From contig JAEWMH010000070.1 of NCBI GenBank assembly GCA_023393235.1, positions 1-37,793 of the forward strand: a stretch of DNA of 37,793 bases, given 5' to 3'. The translations under genes were made by a program, and so were the position numbers. Shown here in pieces: positions 1 to 8,434 of this stretch. Below the pieces are notes generated by a model that did no database searches, was not told the DNA's origin, and was given only the letters and a program-made list of their open reading frames with translations. Each line of letters starts with the position of its first letter. Position 1 is the first letter of the stretch. This DNA comes from Bacillota bacterium. Lineage in GTDB: Bacteria > Bacillota > Bacilli > Paenibacillales > NBRC-103111.

Positions 1-2
1 CG

Positions 3-2165
3 TTAACAGAGCTGCATGACCAGGTTTCCGGCATGCGCATAACCCGGGAGGAGCCCTTCGAAGGGGTCATTCTTCAGGCTGCTGTAGAAGCCGCAGGCAC
101 GGTCAAGGCTGTACTGCGAATCCAAGGCAGATACCGGGCGAAGTCCGGTGCACGGGAATGGCTTCCGTTTACCCTCCGGCTTTACTTTTATGCAGGGCAG
201 GCTTCCTTTAGGCTGGTGCATACCTTTTATTACGACGGCAATCCCCATACCGATTTTATCAAAGGGCTGGGTATCGCCTTTGAGGTGCCATTGTCCGGGC
301 ACCATTATAACCGTCATATCCGTTTTGCAGGTGACCAGGGTCTGTTTAAGGATTCTCCCAAGTCCATGTATAACCGCCGAACCAAAGGGCGCTATCTGGA
401 GCTATACGAGGATCAGCTGGAGGGCCGACCGCTTTCCTTCAATGAGGAAGAGGACGCGTATTACCTGGGGCTGCTGAAGGATTCCGCCACATGGGACAGC
501 TTTAAGGTCCTGCAGGATTCCTCCGAGCATTTCACTGTAAGGAAGCGTACCAAAGAAGGCTGCTCCTGGGTAAAAGGGGCGGAAGGGCGCCGGGCGGGGG
601 GCCTTGGTTACGCAGGCGGAGCATCCGGTGGCCTGGCTGTGGGGCTGAAGGATTTCTGGCGGAAATATCCCTCCGGTATGGAAATAACGGGGATGGCCGG
701 TGAGAAAGCACGCTTTACCGTGTGGTTTTGGTCGCCGGATGCGGAAGCTATGGATATGCGCCATTACGATACGGAAACCCATGTGCTCTCCTCCTATGAG
801 GGGGCCGATGAGCTGAGAGCTACCCCTTACGGCGTTGGCAATACCCATGAGCTGACCGTGTGGTGTTTGGAGACTACACCGGATTCCAAGACTCTGGGAC
901 AGATGGCAGAAGCAGCGGATATGCCGGAGCTTCTGGTATGTACACCGGAGTATTACCACGAAACCCGGGCCTTCGGCCTGTGGAGCCTGCCGGACCGCAG
1001 CTCGCCGGAGAAGGCGTATCTGGAGGACAGGCTGGACGGCATCATCGCCTTTTACCAGCAGGAGGTAGAGCAGCGCAAGTGGTTTGGCTTCTGGGATTAC
1101 GGCGACTTTATGCACAGCTATGATGCCGCCCGCCATGTCTGGAACTACGACCTGGGCGGCTGTGCCTGGCAAAACGCGGAGCTGGTGCCCAACATGTGGC
1201 TGTGGACCATGTTCCTCCGTTCCGGCAGAGCGGATATCTTCCGGATGGCGGAGTCGATGACCCGCCATACCAGCGAGGTGGATATGTACCACATCGGAGA
1301 ATATGCCGGACTCGGCTCCCGGCACAATGTGGTGCATTGGGGCTGCGGCTGCAAGGAGCCGCGTATTGCCATGGCCGGCCTGCACCGTTATTATTATTAC
1401 CTGACGGCGGACGAGCGGATCGGCGATTGTATGGAGCTGGTGAAGGATGCGGATTATGCCACCGTAACCCTTGATCCTCTGCGGGCCTATTACCCTAAGG
1501 ACGAGCATCCCACCCATATCCGGGTTGGCCCCGATTGGGCAGCCTTCAGCTCCAACTGGCTGACCCGCTGGGAGCGCTTCGAGGATACTTTTTACCGGGA
1601 TAAGATCATCACAGGCATCGATTGTATCAAAAAAGCCAACTACCGGTTAATATCCGGCCCGGCCTACGGCTATGATCCCAAAACAGGGCTGTTATCTTCC
1701 ATGGGTGACGATAACCGGGGAAGGCATCTGTCCATCTGTATGGGCGGCCCCCAGGTGTGGTTTGAGCTGGCGGAGATGCTGGAGGACCCGGAGTGGAATG
1801 AGATGATGGCCGAATACGGCATCTACTACAATGCGCCGCAGGAGGAGAAGGATCTTCTGTCCCACGGGGAAATTTCTCACAAGCATTTTGAGCATCCGGT
1901 GCTTAGTGTAGCCATTGCCGCTTACGGCGCGTATTACAAGCAGCATGCCGTGACGGCGGAGCGCTGCTGGAATATTCTTCACGGGAATCCCTTCGGGTCG
2001 GTCAACCTCCAGGAGCAGTCGGAGAATGTGGTGTACATGGACGGCATCAAGGAAATCGGCTGGATGAATACCAATGAAGCCAGCCAGTGGTCGCTGAATA
2101 CCATTCTGAGTCTGGAATTGATCAGCGAATGGCTTCCTTCCTCCGTAAACAAGAATAAGGGGTGA
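3..2165 (+). CDS. yetA: YetA/PcRGLX-type exo-rhamnogalacturonan lyase (5' partial)
   Basis: The frame is open from the first base, and ten plausible residues precede the first ATG at 33, so the gene starts upstream; about 720 residues are visible against roughly 857 in B. subtilis YetA. The family (PL26, founded by a Penicillium exo-rhamnogalacturonan lyase) splits rhamnogalacturonan-I ends by beta-elimination, using an N-terminal RIFT barrel, a beta-sandwich and a C-terminal alpha/alpha toroid. The aromatic-rich C-terminal half, with clusters such as WNYDLGGCAWQN and RHNVVHWGCGC, fits the toroid. The next gene, 6 bp on, is a YesU homologue, which sits near yetA in the B. subtilis yes/yet/lpl region and supports the call. 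No export signal can be judged because the start is missing. A related uronan lyase with another substrate remains possible. Confidence 0.75.
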   Translation, partial: LTELHDQVSGMRITREEPFEGVILQAAVEAAGTVKAVLRIQGRYRAKSGAREWLPFTLRLYFYAGQASFRLVHTFYYDGNPHTDFIKGLGIAFEVPLSGHHYNRHIRFAGDQGLFKDSPKSMYNRRTKGRYLELYEDQLEGRPLSFNEEEDAYYLGLLKDSATWDSFKVLQDSSEHFTVRKRTKEGCSWVKGAEGRRAGGLGYAGGASGGLAVGLKDFWRKYPSGMEITGMAGEKARFTVWFWSPDAEAMDMRHYDTETHVLSSYEGADELRATPYGVGNTHELTVWCLETTPDSKTLGQMAEAADMPELLVCTPEYYHETRAFGLWSLPDRSSPEKAYLEDRLDGIIAFYQQEVEQRKWFGFWDYGDFMHSYDAARHVWNYDLGGCAWQNAELVPNMWLWTMFLRSGRADIFRMAESMTRHTSEVDMYHIGEYAGLGSRHNVVHWGCGCKEPRIAMAGLHRYYYYLTADERIGDCMELVKDADYATVTLDPLRAYYPKDEHPTHIRVGPDWAAFSSNWLTRWERFEDTFYRDKIITGIDCIKKANYRLISGPAYGYDPKTGLLSSMGDDNRGRHLSICMGGPQVWFELAEMLEDPEWNEMMAEYGIYYNAPQEEKDLLSHGEISHKHFEHPVLSVAIAAYGAYYKQHAVTAERCWNILHGNPFGSVNLQEQSENVVYMDGIKEIGWMNTNEASQWSLNTILSLELISEWLPSSVNKNKG

Positions 2166-2171
2166 GTCAGG

Positions 2172-2867
2172 GTGAACGGGAATGCAGAATTGTTAATTCC
2201 GGCCGGTTGGCAGCGGATCTATCATAATGCATTGGCGGCGGCCTCCGATGTGGCAGGCTTCCGGATGGAGGGGCAGGGGCTGGTGACCTTTCCGGAAGGC
2301 AAGCTGCGGCTCGAAAACGGCATGGACCCGGAAGCGGGCCAAGCGGCCAATTTTGTCTACTGGTGTCCGGAGGATTTCCCTGAGGATGTAGCGGTATCCT
2401 GGGAATTCCGGCCTCTCCGGGAGCCGGGGCTGGCGATATTGTTCCTGGCGGCCAGAGGCGCTCTTGGCAAGGATCTGTTCGATCCGTCGCTTTCGCCGCG
2501 GACAGGCATGTATGACCAGTACCATCACGGGGAGATGGACGCGTTCCATATCTCCTATTTCCGGCGGAAGTGGCCGGAGGAGCGGCAGTTCCATACCTGC
2601 AATCTCCGCAAAAGCTACGGCTTCCATCTGGTGGCCCAAGGGGCGGATCCGATCCCTGGCGTAGAGGATGTGGCGGAGCCGTACCGGATGCTGGCGGTGA
2701 AGCAGGGCAGTGCCATCTCTTTTTATATCAATGAGCTGCCGGTGTTTGCCTGGCAGGATGATGGCGAAACCTACGGTCCGCTGTTGGGCGGAGGCCGGAT
2801 CGGCTTCCGCCAGATGGCGCCGCTTTTGGCGGAATACGCCAATCTGCAGGTATACGCCAAGCGATAA
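2172..2867 (+). CDS. yesU: YesU-like DUF1961 protein
   Basis: A 231-residue protein close in length and sequence feel to B. subtilis YesU (DUF1961). Recognisable blocks are NFVYWCPEDFPED (about residues 61-73), DLFDPSLSPRTGMYDQYHHG (about 100-119), WPEERQFHTCNLRKSYGFHL (about 132-151) and GGGRIGFRQMAPLLAEY near the end. The family has a concanavalin-like beta-sandwich fold and is found with pectin-degrading enzymes; its reaction is not established as far as I know. Start GTG at 2172 follows an AAGGGGTG site that overlaps the stop of the preceding lyase gene, so the two are translationally close. No signal peptide is visible, implying action on imported oligosaccharides in the cytoplasm. Confidence 0.82.
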   Translation: MNGNAELLIPAGWQRIYHNALAAASDVAGFRMEGQGLVTFPEGKLRLENGMDPEAGQAANFVYWCPEDFPEDVAVSWEFRPLREPGLAILFLAARGALGKDLFDPSLSPRTGMYDQYHHGEMDAFHISYFRRKWPEERQFHTCNLRKSYGFHLVAQGADPIPGVEDVAEPYRMLAVKQGSAISFYINELPVFAWQDDGETYGPLLGGGRIGFRQMAPLLAEYANLQVYAKR

Positions 2868-2888
2868 ACAAGGAGGCAATACTCACAC

Positions 2889-3695
2889 ATGGCTAAGATT
2901 TATGTGACGTACCCGCAAGGAAAATTCAAGGCCCTGACCATGAGCTATGACGACGGCCGCAAAGCGGACAAGCGGCTGGTGGAGATTTTCAACCGCAACG
3001 GCATCAAAGGCACCTTCCACATCAATTCCGGCTTTTTCGGGAATACGGAGTATGACCGGCTGGAGGAAGCGGAATGTGTGGAGCTGTACAAGGGCCATGA
3101 GGTTTCCGCCCATACCCTGACCCACCCTACGATTGCCCGCTGCCCCAAGGAAATGCTGGTCCACGAAGTGATGGAGGACCGCAAGAACCTGGAGCGTATC
3201 TTCGGTTACACCATCCGGGGCATGTCCTACCCCAACGGCTCCTACAGCCCGGAGATTATGAAGCTGCTGCCTCAGCTGGGGATTGAATATTCCCGCGTGG
3301 TGGAGACCACCCACGGCGGCTTCGGCCTGCCCCACGATTGGCTGGAGTGGAAGGCTACCTGCCACCACAAGGACAATCTTATGAAGCATGGCGAAACCTT
3401 TGTTTCCCTGCACAAAAAGCAGTACCTGTACCTGATGTATGTCTGGGGCCACAGCTACGAGTTTGACAATGACAATAATTGGAACATCATGGAGGAATTC
3501 TGCGAATTGGCAGGCGGCCGGGATGATATCTGGTATGCCACTAACATCGAAATTGTGGATTATTTGAAGGCGTACCAGCGTCTGCGCTTCTCTGCCGGAA
3601 TGGAATTTGTGGAGAATCCCAACGCCACCTCCGTGTGGCTTAGTGTGGATGGGGAAGTCCGGGAAATTCCGGGGGGAGCCACTGTTCGCTTCTAA
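2889..3695 (+). CDS. CE4-type polysaccharide deacetylase
   Basis: A 268-residue protein with the NodB/CE4 signature: SYDDG (residues 18-22) in place of the usual TFDDG gives the catalytic and metal Asp pair, and HTLTHPT (about 75-81) gives the two metal-binding His. A later SYPNGSY block corresponds to motif 3, and WGHSYEF supplies a further His. The family removes N- or O-acetyl groups from polysaccharides. Unlike cell-wall deacetylases it has no signal peptide or membrane anchor. Because it follows yesU by 21 bp, it probably deacetylates an imported oligosaccharide. The AGGAGG site lies about 12 nt before the ATG, longer than ideal, but no better start is seen. A terminator follows at 3709. 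Confidence 0.8.
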   Translation: MAKIYVTYPQGKFKALTMSYDDGRKADKRLVEIFNRNGIKGTFHINSGFFGNTEYDRLEEAECVELYKGHEVSAHTLTHPTIARCPKEMLVHEVMEDRKNLERIFGYTIRGMSYPNGSYSPEIMKLLPQLGIEYSRVVETTHGGFGLPHDWLEWKATCHHKDNLMKHGETFVSLHKKQYLYLMYVWGHSYEFDNDNNWNIMEEFCELAGGRDDIWYATNIEIVDYLKAYQRLRFSAGMEFVENPNATSVWLSVDGEVREIPGGATVRF

Positions 3696-3708
3696 ACGTC
3701 ACTTATAA

Positions 3709-3746
3709 CAGCCTGCATGGGGAAAGCTCCTGTGCGGGCTGTTTTT
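3709..3746 (+). terminator. Intrinsic terminator after the deacetylase gene
   Basis: Stem CAGCCTGCA pairs with TGCGGGCTG (one G-U pair) and is followed by TTTTT. It lies 13 bp after the deacetylase stop and separates the first three genes from the propeller/GH105 pair. Confidence 0.75.
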
Positions 3747-3884
3747 GCGTATGCACATGAACCTCCTGTTTGGAATAATCCAAATGCCCGTGGTATGAAC
3801 ATGGAAGATCCTGGCCTGTTTCTGGAGGATCGGTTTGTTCCGTGGCAAGATTGTGCGAAATGAACAAAATAGTGCAACCTTTCG

Positions 3885-3977
3885 GTTAGGTGGGGTCAAG
3901 AATGTACCATTGCCTAACGGGGGGCGGGCTGGTACGCTACGGGTGTACAGCCGGCAGGCCTAGGTATGTCTGGCCGG
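3885..3977 (+). promoter_or_regulatory. Structured leader before the propeller gene
   Basis: Three consecutive stem-loops can be drawn: GTTAGG with CCTAAC (3885-3918), CTGGTAC with GTACAG with one bulge (3929-3950), and CCGGC with GCCGG (3951-3977), which can be extended inward past a bulge. They lie just before the AGGAGG site at 3993-3998. I do not recognise a known riboswitch. The rest of the 313-bp gap holds only the terminator at 3709 and no clear promoter. Confidence 0.4.
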
Positions 3978-4008
3978 ACGAAGCTTACTTACAGGAGGAA
4001 TATTTCGC

Positions 4009-5277
4009 ATGACGACAGAAACCCGAGTTTGTTCTCCCCTAGCAACGCTGGACATTGAGGCGGCAGGTCCCCGCTGCAAGCTGCTGCTGGGCGACTTAAA
4101 CGGCGACGGCCGGATGGAGCTGCTGCTGGTTCAGCCGGACAACCGCCAGGATGTCCGTTATATCCCCCACCAGGTGCAATGCCTGACTGCTTATGATCTA
4201 ACCGGGAAGCTGCTGTGGCAAACCGGGAAGCCGGACCCGGGTGCAGGCAAACAAGGCTCCGACTACCCTGCCCAGATCTATGACATTGACGGGGACGGCA
4301 ACCTGGAGGTTCTGTGTGTCATGAACAACCAGTTCCATATTCTCGATGGAGCCACGGGAGAAGTGAAAGCGGTTCATGAGCTGCCGGGAGCGGAGGCCCA
4401 TGACTGCATTATTATTGCCAACCTGACCGGCAAGGACCGTCCTTCGGACATTATTCTGAAGGACCGGTACCATAAGCTGTGGGCATTGGACAACCAGTTT
4501 AATCTCTTGTGGACCCATGAGGGCAACCCGGGCCACTTCCCTTGGGTATATGATCTGAACGGGGACGGCTACGACGAGGTGATGGCCGGTTATGATCTGC
4601 TGGACCATAACGGCAAGCTCCAGTGGAGCTGCAAGGATCTGGATGACCATGCCGACTGCATCTGGGTCGGGGATGTAAACGGGGACGGCCAACCGGAGCT
4701 GGTGGTGGGCGGCAGCGTGACGGTGATGTATGACCGCGACGGCAATGAGCTGTGGCGCTATGAGGGCTCCATCGAATCCCAGCACATTGCTTTGGGCAAA
4801 TTCTGCCCGGAGCTGCCGGGTCTGCAGGTGGCGGGTCTCGACCGGATGGTCCGGGAGGATGACGGCAAAGGCTTGAAGGGCCGGGATGCTTTGTTCCTAC
4901 TGGATTGCGAGGGCAAGGAAATCTGGAAGGAAGACCGCAAAACTGCGGGCTGGCTGACCATCGCCGAAACCCTCTCCAACTGGGAGGCGGGTGCTCCCGA
5001 TTATATCCTGGCCTTCCGCCGGGGTGGCGGTGTGTTCCCGGGGCTGTATGACGGCAATATGAATGTGGTGGCAACCTTCCCGACGGAAGGGTATGTGGTC
5101 CATGGCGATCTTCTGGGCAGCGGCAATGAAATGGCCATTGTATATACCGATACGGAGGCGGTGGTGTATGCCAGTGCGCCTGCTGATTTGACTCAATCCG
5201 CTGGCGGCGGCCCGCTGCCCCAACCGAAGCGGCTGTACAGCTCGACCCTTTATCCCGGCGGGGAAATCATCAAATAA
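4009..5277 (+). CDS. FG-GAP/VCBS-type beta-propeller protein, candidate polysaccharide lyase
   Basis: A 422-residue protein built of repeated propeller blades. At least four carry a calcium-loop consensus: GDLNGDGRMELLL, YDIDGDGNLEVLC, YDLNGDGYDEVMA and GDVNGDGQPELVV. Such loops occur in FG-GAP proteins and in the propeller lyases of PL11 (rhamnogalacturonan lyase YesW); PL24 and PL25 ulvan lyases are also propellers. It is shorter than typical PL11 enzymes and lacks a signal peptide. Several His fall at blade starts (AHDC, GHFPW, DDHADC, SQHIALG), as might be expected of a catalytic propeller, but I cannot assign a catalytic set. Start ATG follows AGGAGG. The downstream GH105-type gene begins 15 bp after it, so both are one transcript. 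Activity is inferred from context only. Confidence 0.6.
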   Translation: MTTETRVCSPLATLDIEAAGPRCKLLLGDLNGDGRMELLLVQPDNRQDVRYIPHQVQCLTAYDLTGKLLWQTGKPDPGAGKQGSDYPAQIYDIDGDGNLEVLCVMNNQFHILDGATGEVKAVHELPGAEAHDCIIIANLTGKDRPSDIILKDRYHKLWALDNQFNLLWTHEGNPGHFPWVYDLNGDGYDEVMAGYDLLDHNGKLQWSCKDLDDHADCIWVGDVNGDGQPELVVGGSVTVMYDRDGNELWRYEGSIESQHIALGKFCPELPGLQVAGLDRMVREDDGKGLKGRDALFLLDCEGKEIWKEDRKTAGWLTIAETLSNWEAGAPDYILAFRRGGGVFPGLYDGNMNVVATFPTEGYVVHGDLLGSGNEMAIVYTDTEAVVYASAPADLTQSAGGGPLPQPKRLYSSTLYPGGEIIK

Positions 5278-5291
5278 GGAGGCTCTAGGAA

Positions 5292-7472
5292 GTGGGCTAC
5301 TTTCACGAAATGGATTCCATTGCCCGGTCCAGCGGGGGCAGCACGGAAAAGGTGTTAGAGACCATCGCTAACCGCTATATCGGCGCTAATCCCCAGGAGC
5401 CGCCGGTCTACCGTGTCCATGACGGGGCAAGCTTCCGGCGTCAGGAGGACTGCCGGTATGATATGAACCTGGGTGAGCGCTGGCCGGATATCCAAGACGG
5501 GCAATATGTCTATGCGTGGGGCAAGCTTTGGTGCGCGCAGGAAGGAGAGCTTCCTTTTGCAGTCAGCTGCTATGGCCCGGTGAAGGTGTTCGTGAACGGA
5601 AGCAGACAATTTGCATCCAATCTCAATGATGACGTTTTCCCTGAACGGCGGGCTGTGTTCCGGGCGCGGATGGCCAAAGGCTGGAATCACCTGGTCCTGG
5701 AGTTTACGGCAACGGGTACCGGCTGCGGCGCGGTTTTCGGAACCGGAAGCGTTAAAGGCGCACCTATGCATTTCCTGTCGCCAGGTTCTGACCGTGCAGG
5801 GCGGGAAGGCTGGATTTACAGTGCGCCCCAGGATGTGCCGTGGACGGCAGAACTTGGGCAGCTGGAGGAGGAAGGCGGGGGCGGCCTGGATTGGTTTCCC
5901 CGGCCGGATTGGCCGGAACAGGAGCATGCGGCCGGAAGCTTCAGCCGGATTTTGGGCGGTAAAGCCGGGGAGACGGCTTTTGCCTGGACAGGACTGCGGT
6001 GCAGCCGGGCTGGCGGAAGCCGGATGGAGCTCACCGGTGCAGCCTCCGGAGCCTTTGCGGTTTATCTGAATGGCCGCGAATGTTACCGGTCTCCGGAAGA
6101 CCAGGAGGGAGCTTTCCGTGTGCCACTGGAGCTGGAATGGGGCGGCCACCAGCTTGTGGTGCGCTCTGTCTGCCCAGACCGCGGCAGGTGGGATTTCCGT
6201 CTGGATGCTCCCGGAGCAGATACAGGCGTGGTATTGGAAAAGCCCTATCCGGTGGAGGGTTTGCCGGACACCTGGCTGTATCTGGGTCCTTTTGCACCGG
6301 GGCAAGCTCCTGCCGCGGAAACGGTTGGCAGGCTGGATGTTTTATTCGGCCCGGAGGGGGGCGTGCGGCGGTACTGGAGGGCGGATTTGCCTGAAGCCGC
6401 TGTCCGTCCGTATCTGGAAACGGCCCTTTACGGCAAGTGGAACTATCCCCTGGGTGTAACCCTTTACGGCATTCTCAAAACGGGGGAGGAGCTGGAGAAG
6501 CCCCACTTACTTGACTATGCCGCAGACCATATCGAGCAGTGCACCGCGCTTCACGAATATGCCATGTGGGATACGGAGCAATACGGCGCGCCGGGCATTA
6601 ATCACCAGCTGGCGGTGATTGACAGCCTGGATGACTGCGGCTCCTTCGGAGCGGCCATGCTGACTGCCCATGCGGCCCGGCCTCTGACGGGGGCGAGGGA
6701 AACGGCGGACCACATTGCCCACTACATCTCGCATGTGCAGGACCGGTTGTCCGACGGGGCATTGTACCGGGTGAAGGGCACCACGGACTTCATGGCGGGC
6801 ACCATGTGGTGCGACGATCTCTATATGAGCACGCCGTTTCTGGGCAAGTATTATGCGCTGACCGGCAAGCTCTCCTATCTGGAGGATGCCGCCCGGCAGT
6901 TCCTGCTGTACAAGGATCGGATGTACATTCCGGAGCAGCAGATTATGCATCATGTTTTTGACCACAAGTTCGGCAAACCCAACGGTGTGCCCTGGGGCCG
7001 CGGCAACGGCTGGGTGCTGTTTTCCCTCACGGAGATTCTGGAGCTGATGCCTGTGGAGCATAAACTCTACCAGCCTTTGCTGGTGTTTTTCCGGGAGCTG
7101 TGCCAGGGGTATCTAAGGCTTCAGGGGTCTGAAGGGCTCTGGCATCAGGTGCTCACCGACCATAGCTCCTACCAGGAGGCCTCCTGCACGTCTATGTTCA
7201 TCTACGCCTACTCCAGAGGCATCCGCTTCGGGTGGCTGGAGGAGACGGAGGCATATAGGGCTGCGGCCCTCCGGGCTTGGCAGGCTCTGATGGAGCTGTG
7301 CATCGACAGGCAGGGCAACGTGTACGGCGTTTGCCGGGGCTCCGGCTATTCCTTCAACAAATATTATTACAAGGACCAGCTGGGCTGGCAGCTCAACGAT
7401 ACCCACGGCATCGGTATTGTGCTGCTGGCAGGCATCGAATGCTTGAAGCTGGCGCGTACGGGCAGCCGGTAA
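5292..7472 (+). CDS. GH88/GH105-type unsaturated uronyl hydrolase with long N-terminal extension
   Basis: A 726-residue protein. The C-terminal half (from about residue 370) is a GH105/GH88 alpha/alpha barrel like B. subtilis YteR/YesR, which hydrate the 4,5-unsaturated uronic acid left by lyases and release it. Key motifs are TMWCDDLYMSTPFL with the expected catalytic Asp pair at residues 508-509, WGRGNGW at about 568, and a late SYQEAS block. The N-terminal half, about 360 residues, is beta-rich with FVNGSRQ and YLNGRE segments resembling galactose-binding or jelly-roll domains. YteR and YesR have only about 370 residues, so the extension is extra. Start GTG at 5292 follows AAGGAGG. No signal peptide is visible. 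It would act directly after the lyases of the cluster. Confidence 0.83.
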   Translation: MGYFHEMDSIARSSGGSTEKVLETIANRYIGANPQEPPVYRVHDGASFRRQEDCRYDMNLGERWPDIQDGQYVYAWGKLWCAQEGELPFAVSCYGPVKVFVNGSRQFASNLNDDVFPERRAVFRARMAKGWNHLVLEFTATGTGCGAVFGTGSVKGAPMHFLSPGSDRAGREGWIYSAPQDVPWTAELGQLEEEGGGGLDWFPRPDWPEQEHAAGSFSRILGGKAGETAFAWTGLRCSRAGGSRMELTGAASGAFAVYLNGRECYRSPEDQEGAFRVPLELEWGGHQLVVRSVCPDRGRWDFRLDAPGADTGVVLEKPYPVEGLPDTWLYLGPFAPGQAPAAETVGRLDVLFGPEGGVRRYWRADLPEAAVRPYLETALYGKWNYPLGVTLYGILKTGEELEKPHLLDYAADHIEQCTALHEYAMWDTEQYGAPGINHQLAVIDSLDDCGSFGAAMLTAHAARPLTGARETADHIAHYISHVQDRLSDGALYRVKGTTDFMAGTMWCDDLYMSTPFLGKYYALTGKLSYLEDAARQFLLYKDRMYIPEQQIMHHVFDHKFGKPNGVPWGRGNGWVLFSLTEILELMPVEHKLYQPLLVFFRELCQGYLRLQGSEGLWHQVLTDHSSYQEASCTSMFIYAYSRGIRFGWLEETEAYRAAALRAWQALMELCIDRQGNVYGVCRGSGYSFNKYYYKDQLGWQLNDTHGIGIVLLAGIECLKLARTGSR

Positions 7473-7500
7473 ACCCGCCGGGATGAGTAAAGTGTGAGAG

Positions 7501-7528
7501 AGAGTCGCATTTATGCGGCTCTTTTTTT
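7501..7528 (+). terminator. Intrinsic terminator after the GH105-type gene
   Basis: AGAGTCGCAT pairs with ATGCGGCTCT (one G-U pair) with a tight loop, then a run of seven T. It ends the polysaccharide cluster. Confidence 0.85.
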
Positions 7529-7541
7529 GCTATAAGTGGGG

Positions 7542-7726
7542 CTAACGAATCTCAGCCACGCTATTTCGACCGTTTGGCCCATCTTCCTGTTGTAACGAAT
7601 CTGAGACACCTTATTCCGCCTCATAGCGGCTGAAAGGAGCCCCGGCGTAAGCAATAGCGTGGCTCAGATTCGTTACATTTGCAAACGTCCCCTTTTATGC
7701 GAAATAAGCGTTGTGAGATTCGTTAG
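7542..7726 (+). repeat. 185-bp multi-palindromic repeat, copy 1
   Basis: This copy matches 8619-8803 over 185 bp without gaps, with about 20 mismatches by eye. It contains four occurrences of a motif beginning TAACGAATCT: two forward (7542-7568 and 7593-7618) and two inverted (7651-7675 and 7699-7726). The first forward and first inverted motifs are complementary over about 23 bp with one mismatch. It lies 31 bp beyond the stop codon of the minus-strand nuclease-like gene. It encodes no ORF I would accept. Confidence 0.9.
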
Positions 7727-7757
7727 AGCTCCCCCTCCCGCAAAAGTTCAGCGGCTA

Positions 7758-8411
7758 TTAATCTTCCTGCTGAAGCTGGTACGTGCGGTACCTCTGCCTG
7801 CCGCTGGCCACGTCCAGCAACTGTTTGTTGACCAATGCCCGAAGGACCAGCCGGGTATGCTGCTCGGTAAGCCGCAGGTGGGCGGACAGCTCTCCCGGTG
7901 TAAAAGGGCGCATTCGTCTGCGGGCGTAACGCAGGGTTTCCGCTTCGGACCAGCTTAACGCCATCGGTGTCTCTACGGACAAAAACTTGCCGACGAAGGA
8001 GAGGACCAATTGTTTGCAAATTCCGGGATCCTCCCGAATGGACAGGTACGCAACCGGCAAAAAGCACCAATCGTCTAGGGCAAGCAAGGCTTGCTTCATG
8101 CATAAATCCTTAAACCGGCCGGCTTCGATATCCCGTGCATGGGACCGGAAGCCATGAATCTCGATGCAGCCCTTTGCACCCCCTGGCATATATGCCAGAT
8201 CCAAATATCGGAAGCCGTTGTTAAAATCCCGCAGCTCATATTCAGGATACAGATGCTCCAGGCTTCCAATAACAGGGAACCAGATGGTGCGCAGAAATTC
8301 CGTCGTCCCATGCCCCAACCCCTTACGTAGAAGCTCCTGTCTTCTCGGATTTTGTTCCCCCTCCTCTTGCTTCTGCCGCCAACCTTCGTACACTCGGTCA
8401 AATAAGCCCAT
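7758..8411 (-). CDS. Nuclease-like (DUF559/Vsr-like fold) plus winged-helix protein
   Basis: A protein of 217 residues when started at the ATG at 8411, which has a G-rich site (GGGGGCGGGTGG) just upstream. The frame extends to 8528, but that part overlaps a terminator-like hairpin. The middle region resembles the PD-(D/E)XK core of DUF559/Vsr-type proteins: YLDLAY (D71), IEIHG (E84, with His where IEIDG is usual), H91, then RFKDLCMKQALLALDDW. The last 60 residues (PFTPGELSAHLRLTEQHTRLVLRALVNKQLL) look like a winged helix. I recall similar proteins in Paenibacillus genomes annotated only as hypothetical or as regulators. The gene stands alone between two copies of a 185-bp repeat. Function is unknown: nuclease, degenerate nuclease, or DNA-binding partner of the repeats. 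Confidence 0.6.
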   Translation of the reverse strand: MGLFDRVYEGWRQKQEEGEQNPRRQELLRKGLGHGTTEFLRTIWFPVIGSLEHLYPEYELRDFNNGFRYLDLAYMPGGAKGCIEIHGFRSHARDIEAGRFKDLCMKQALLALDDWCFLPVAYLSIREDPGICKQLVLSFVGKFLSVETPMALSWSEAETLRYARRRMRPFTPGELSAHLRLTEQHTRLVLRALVNKQLLDVASGRQRYRTYQLQQED

Positions 8412-8434
8412 CCACCCGCCCCCATTTCTGTGAA

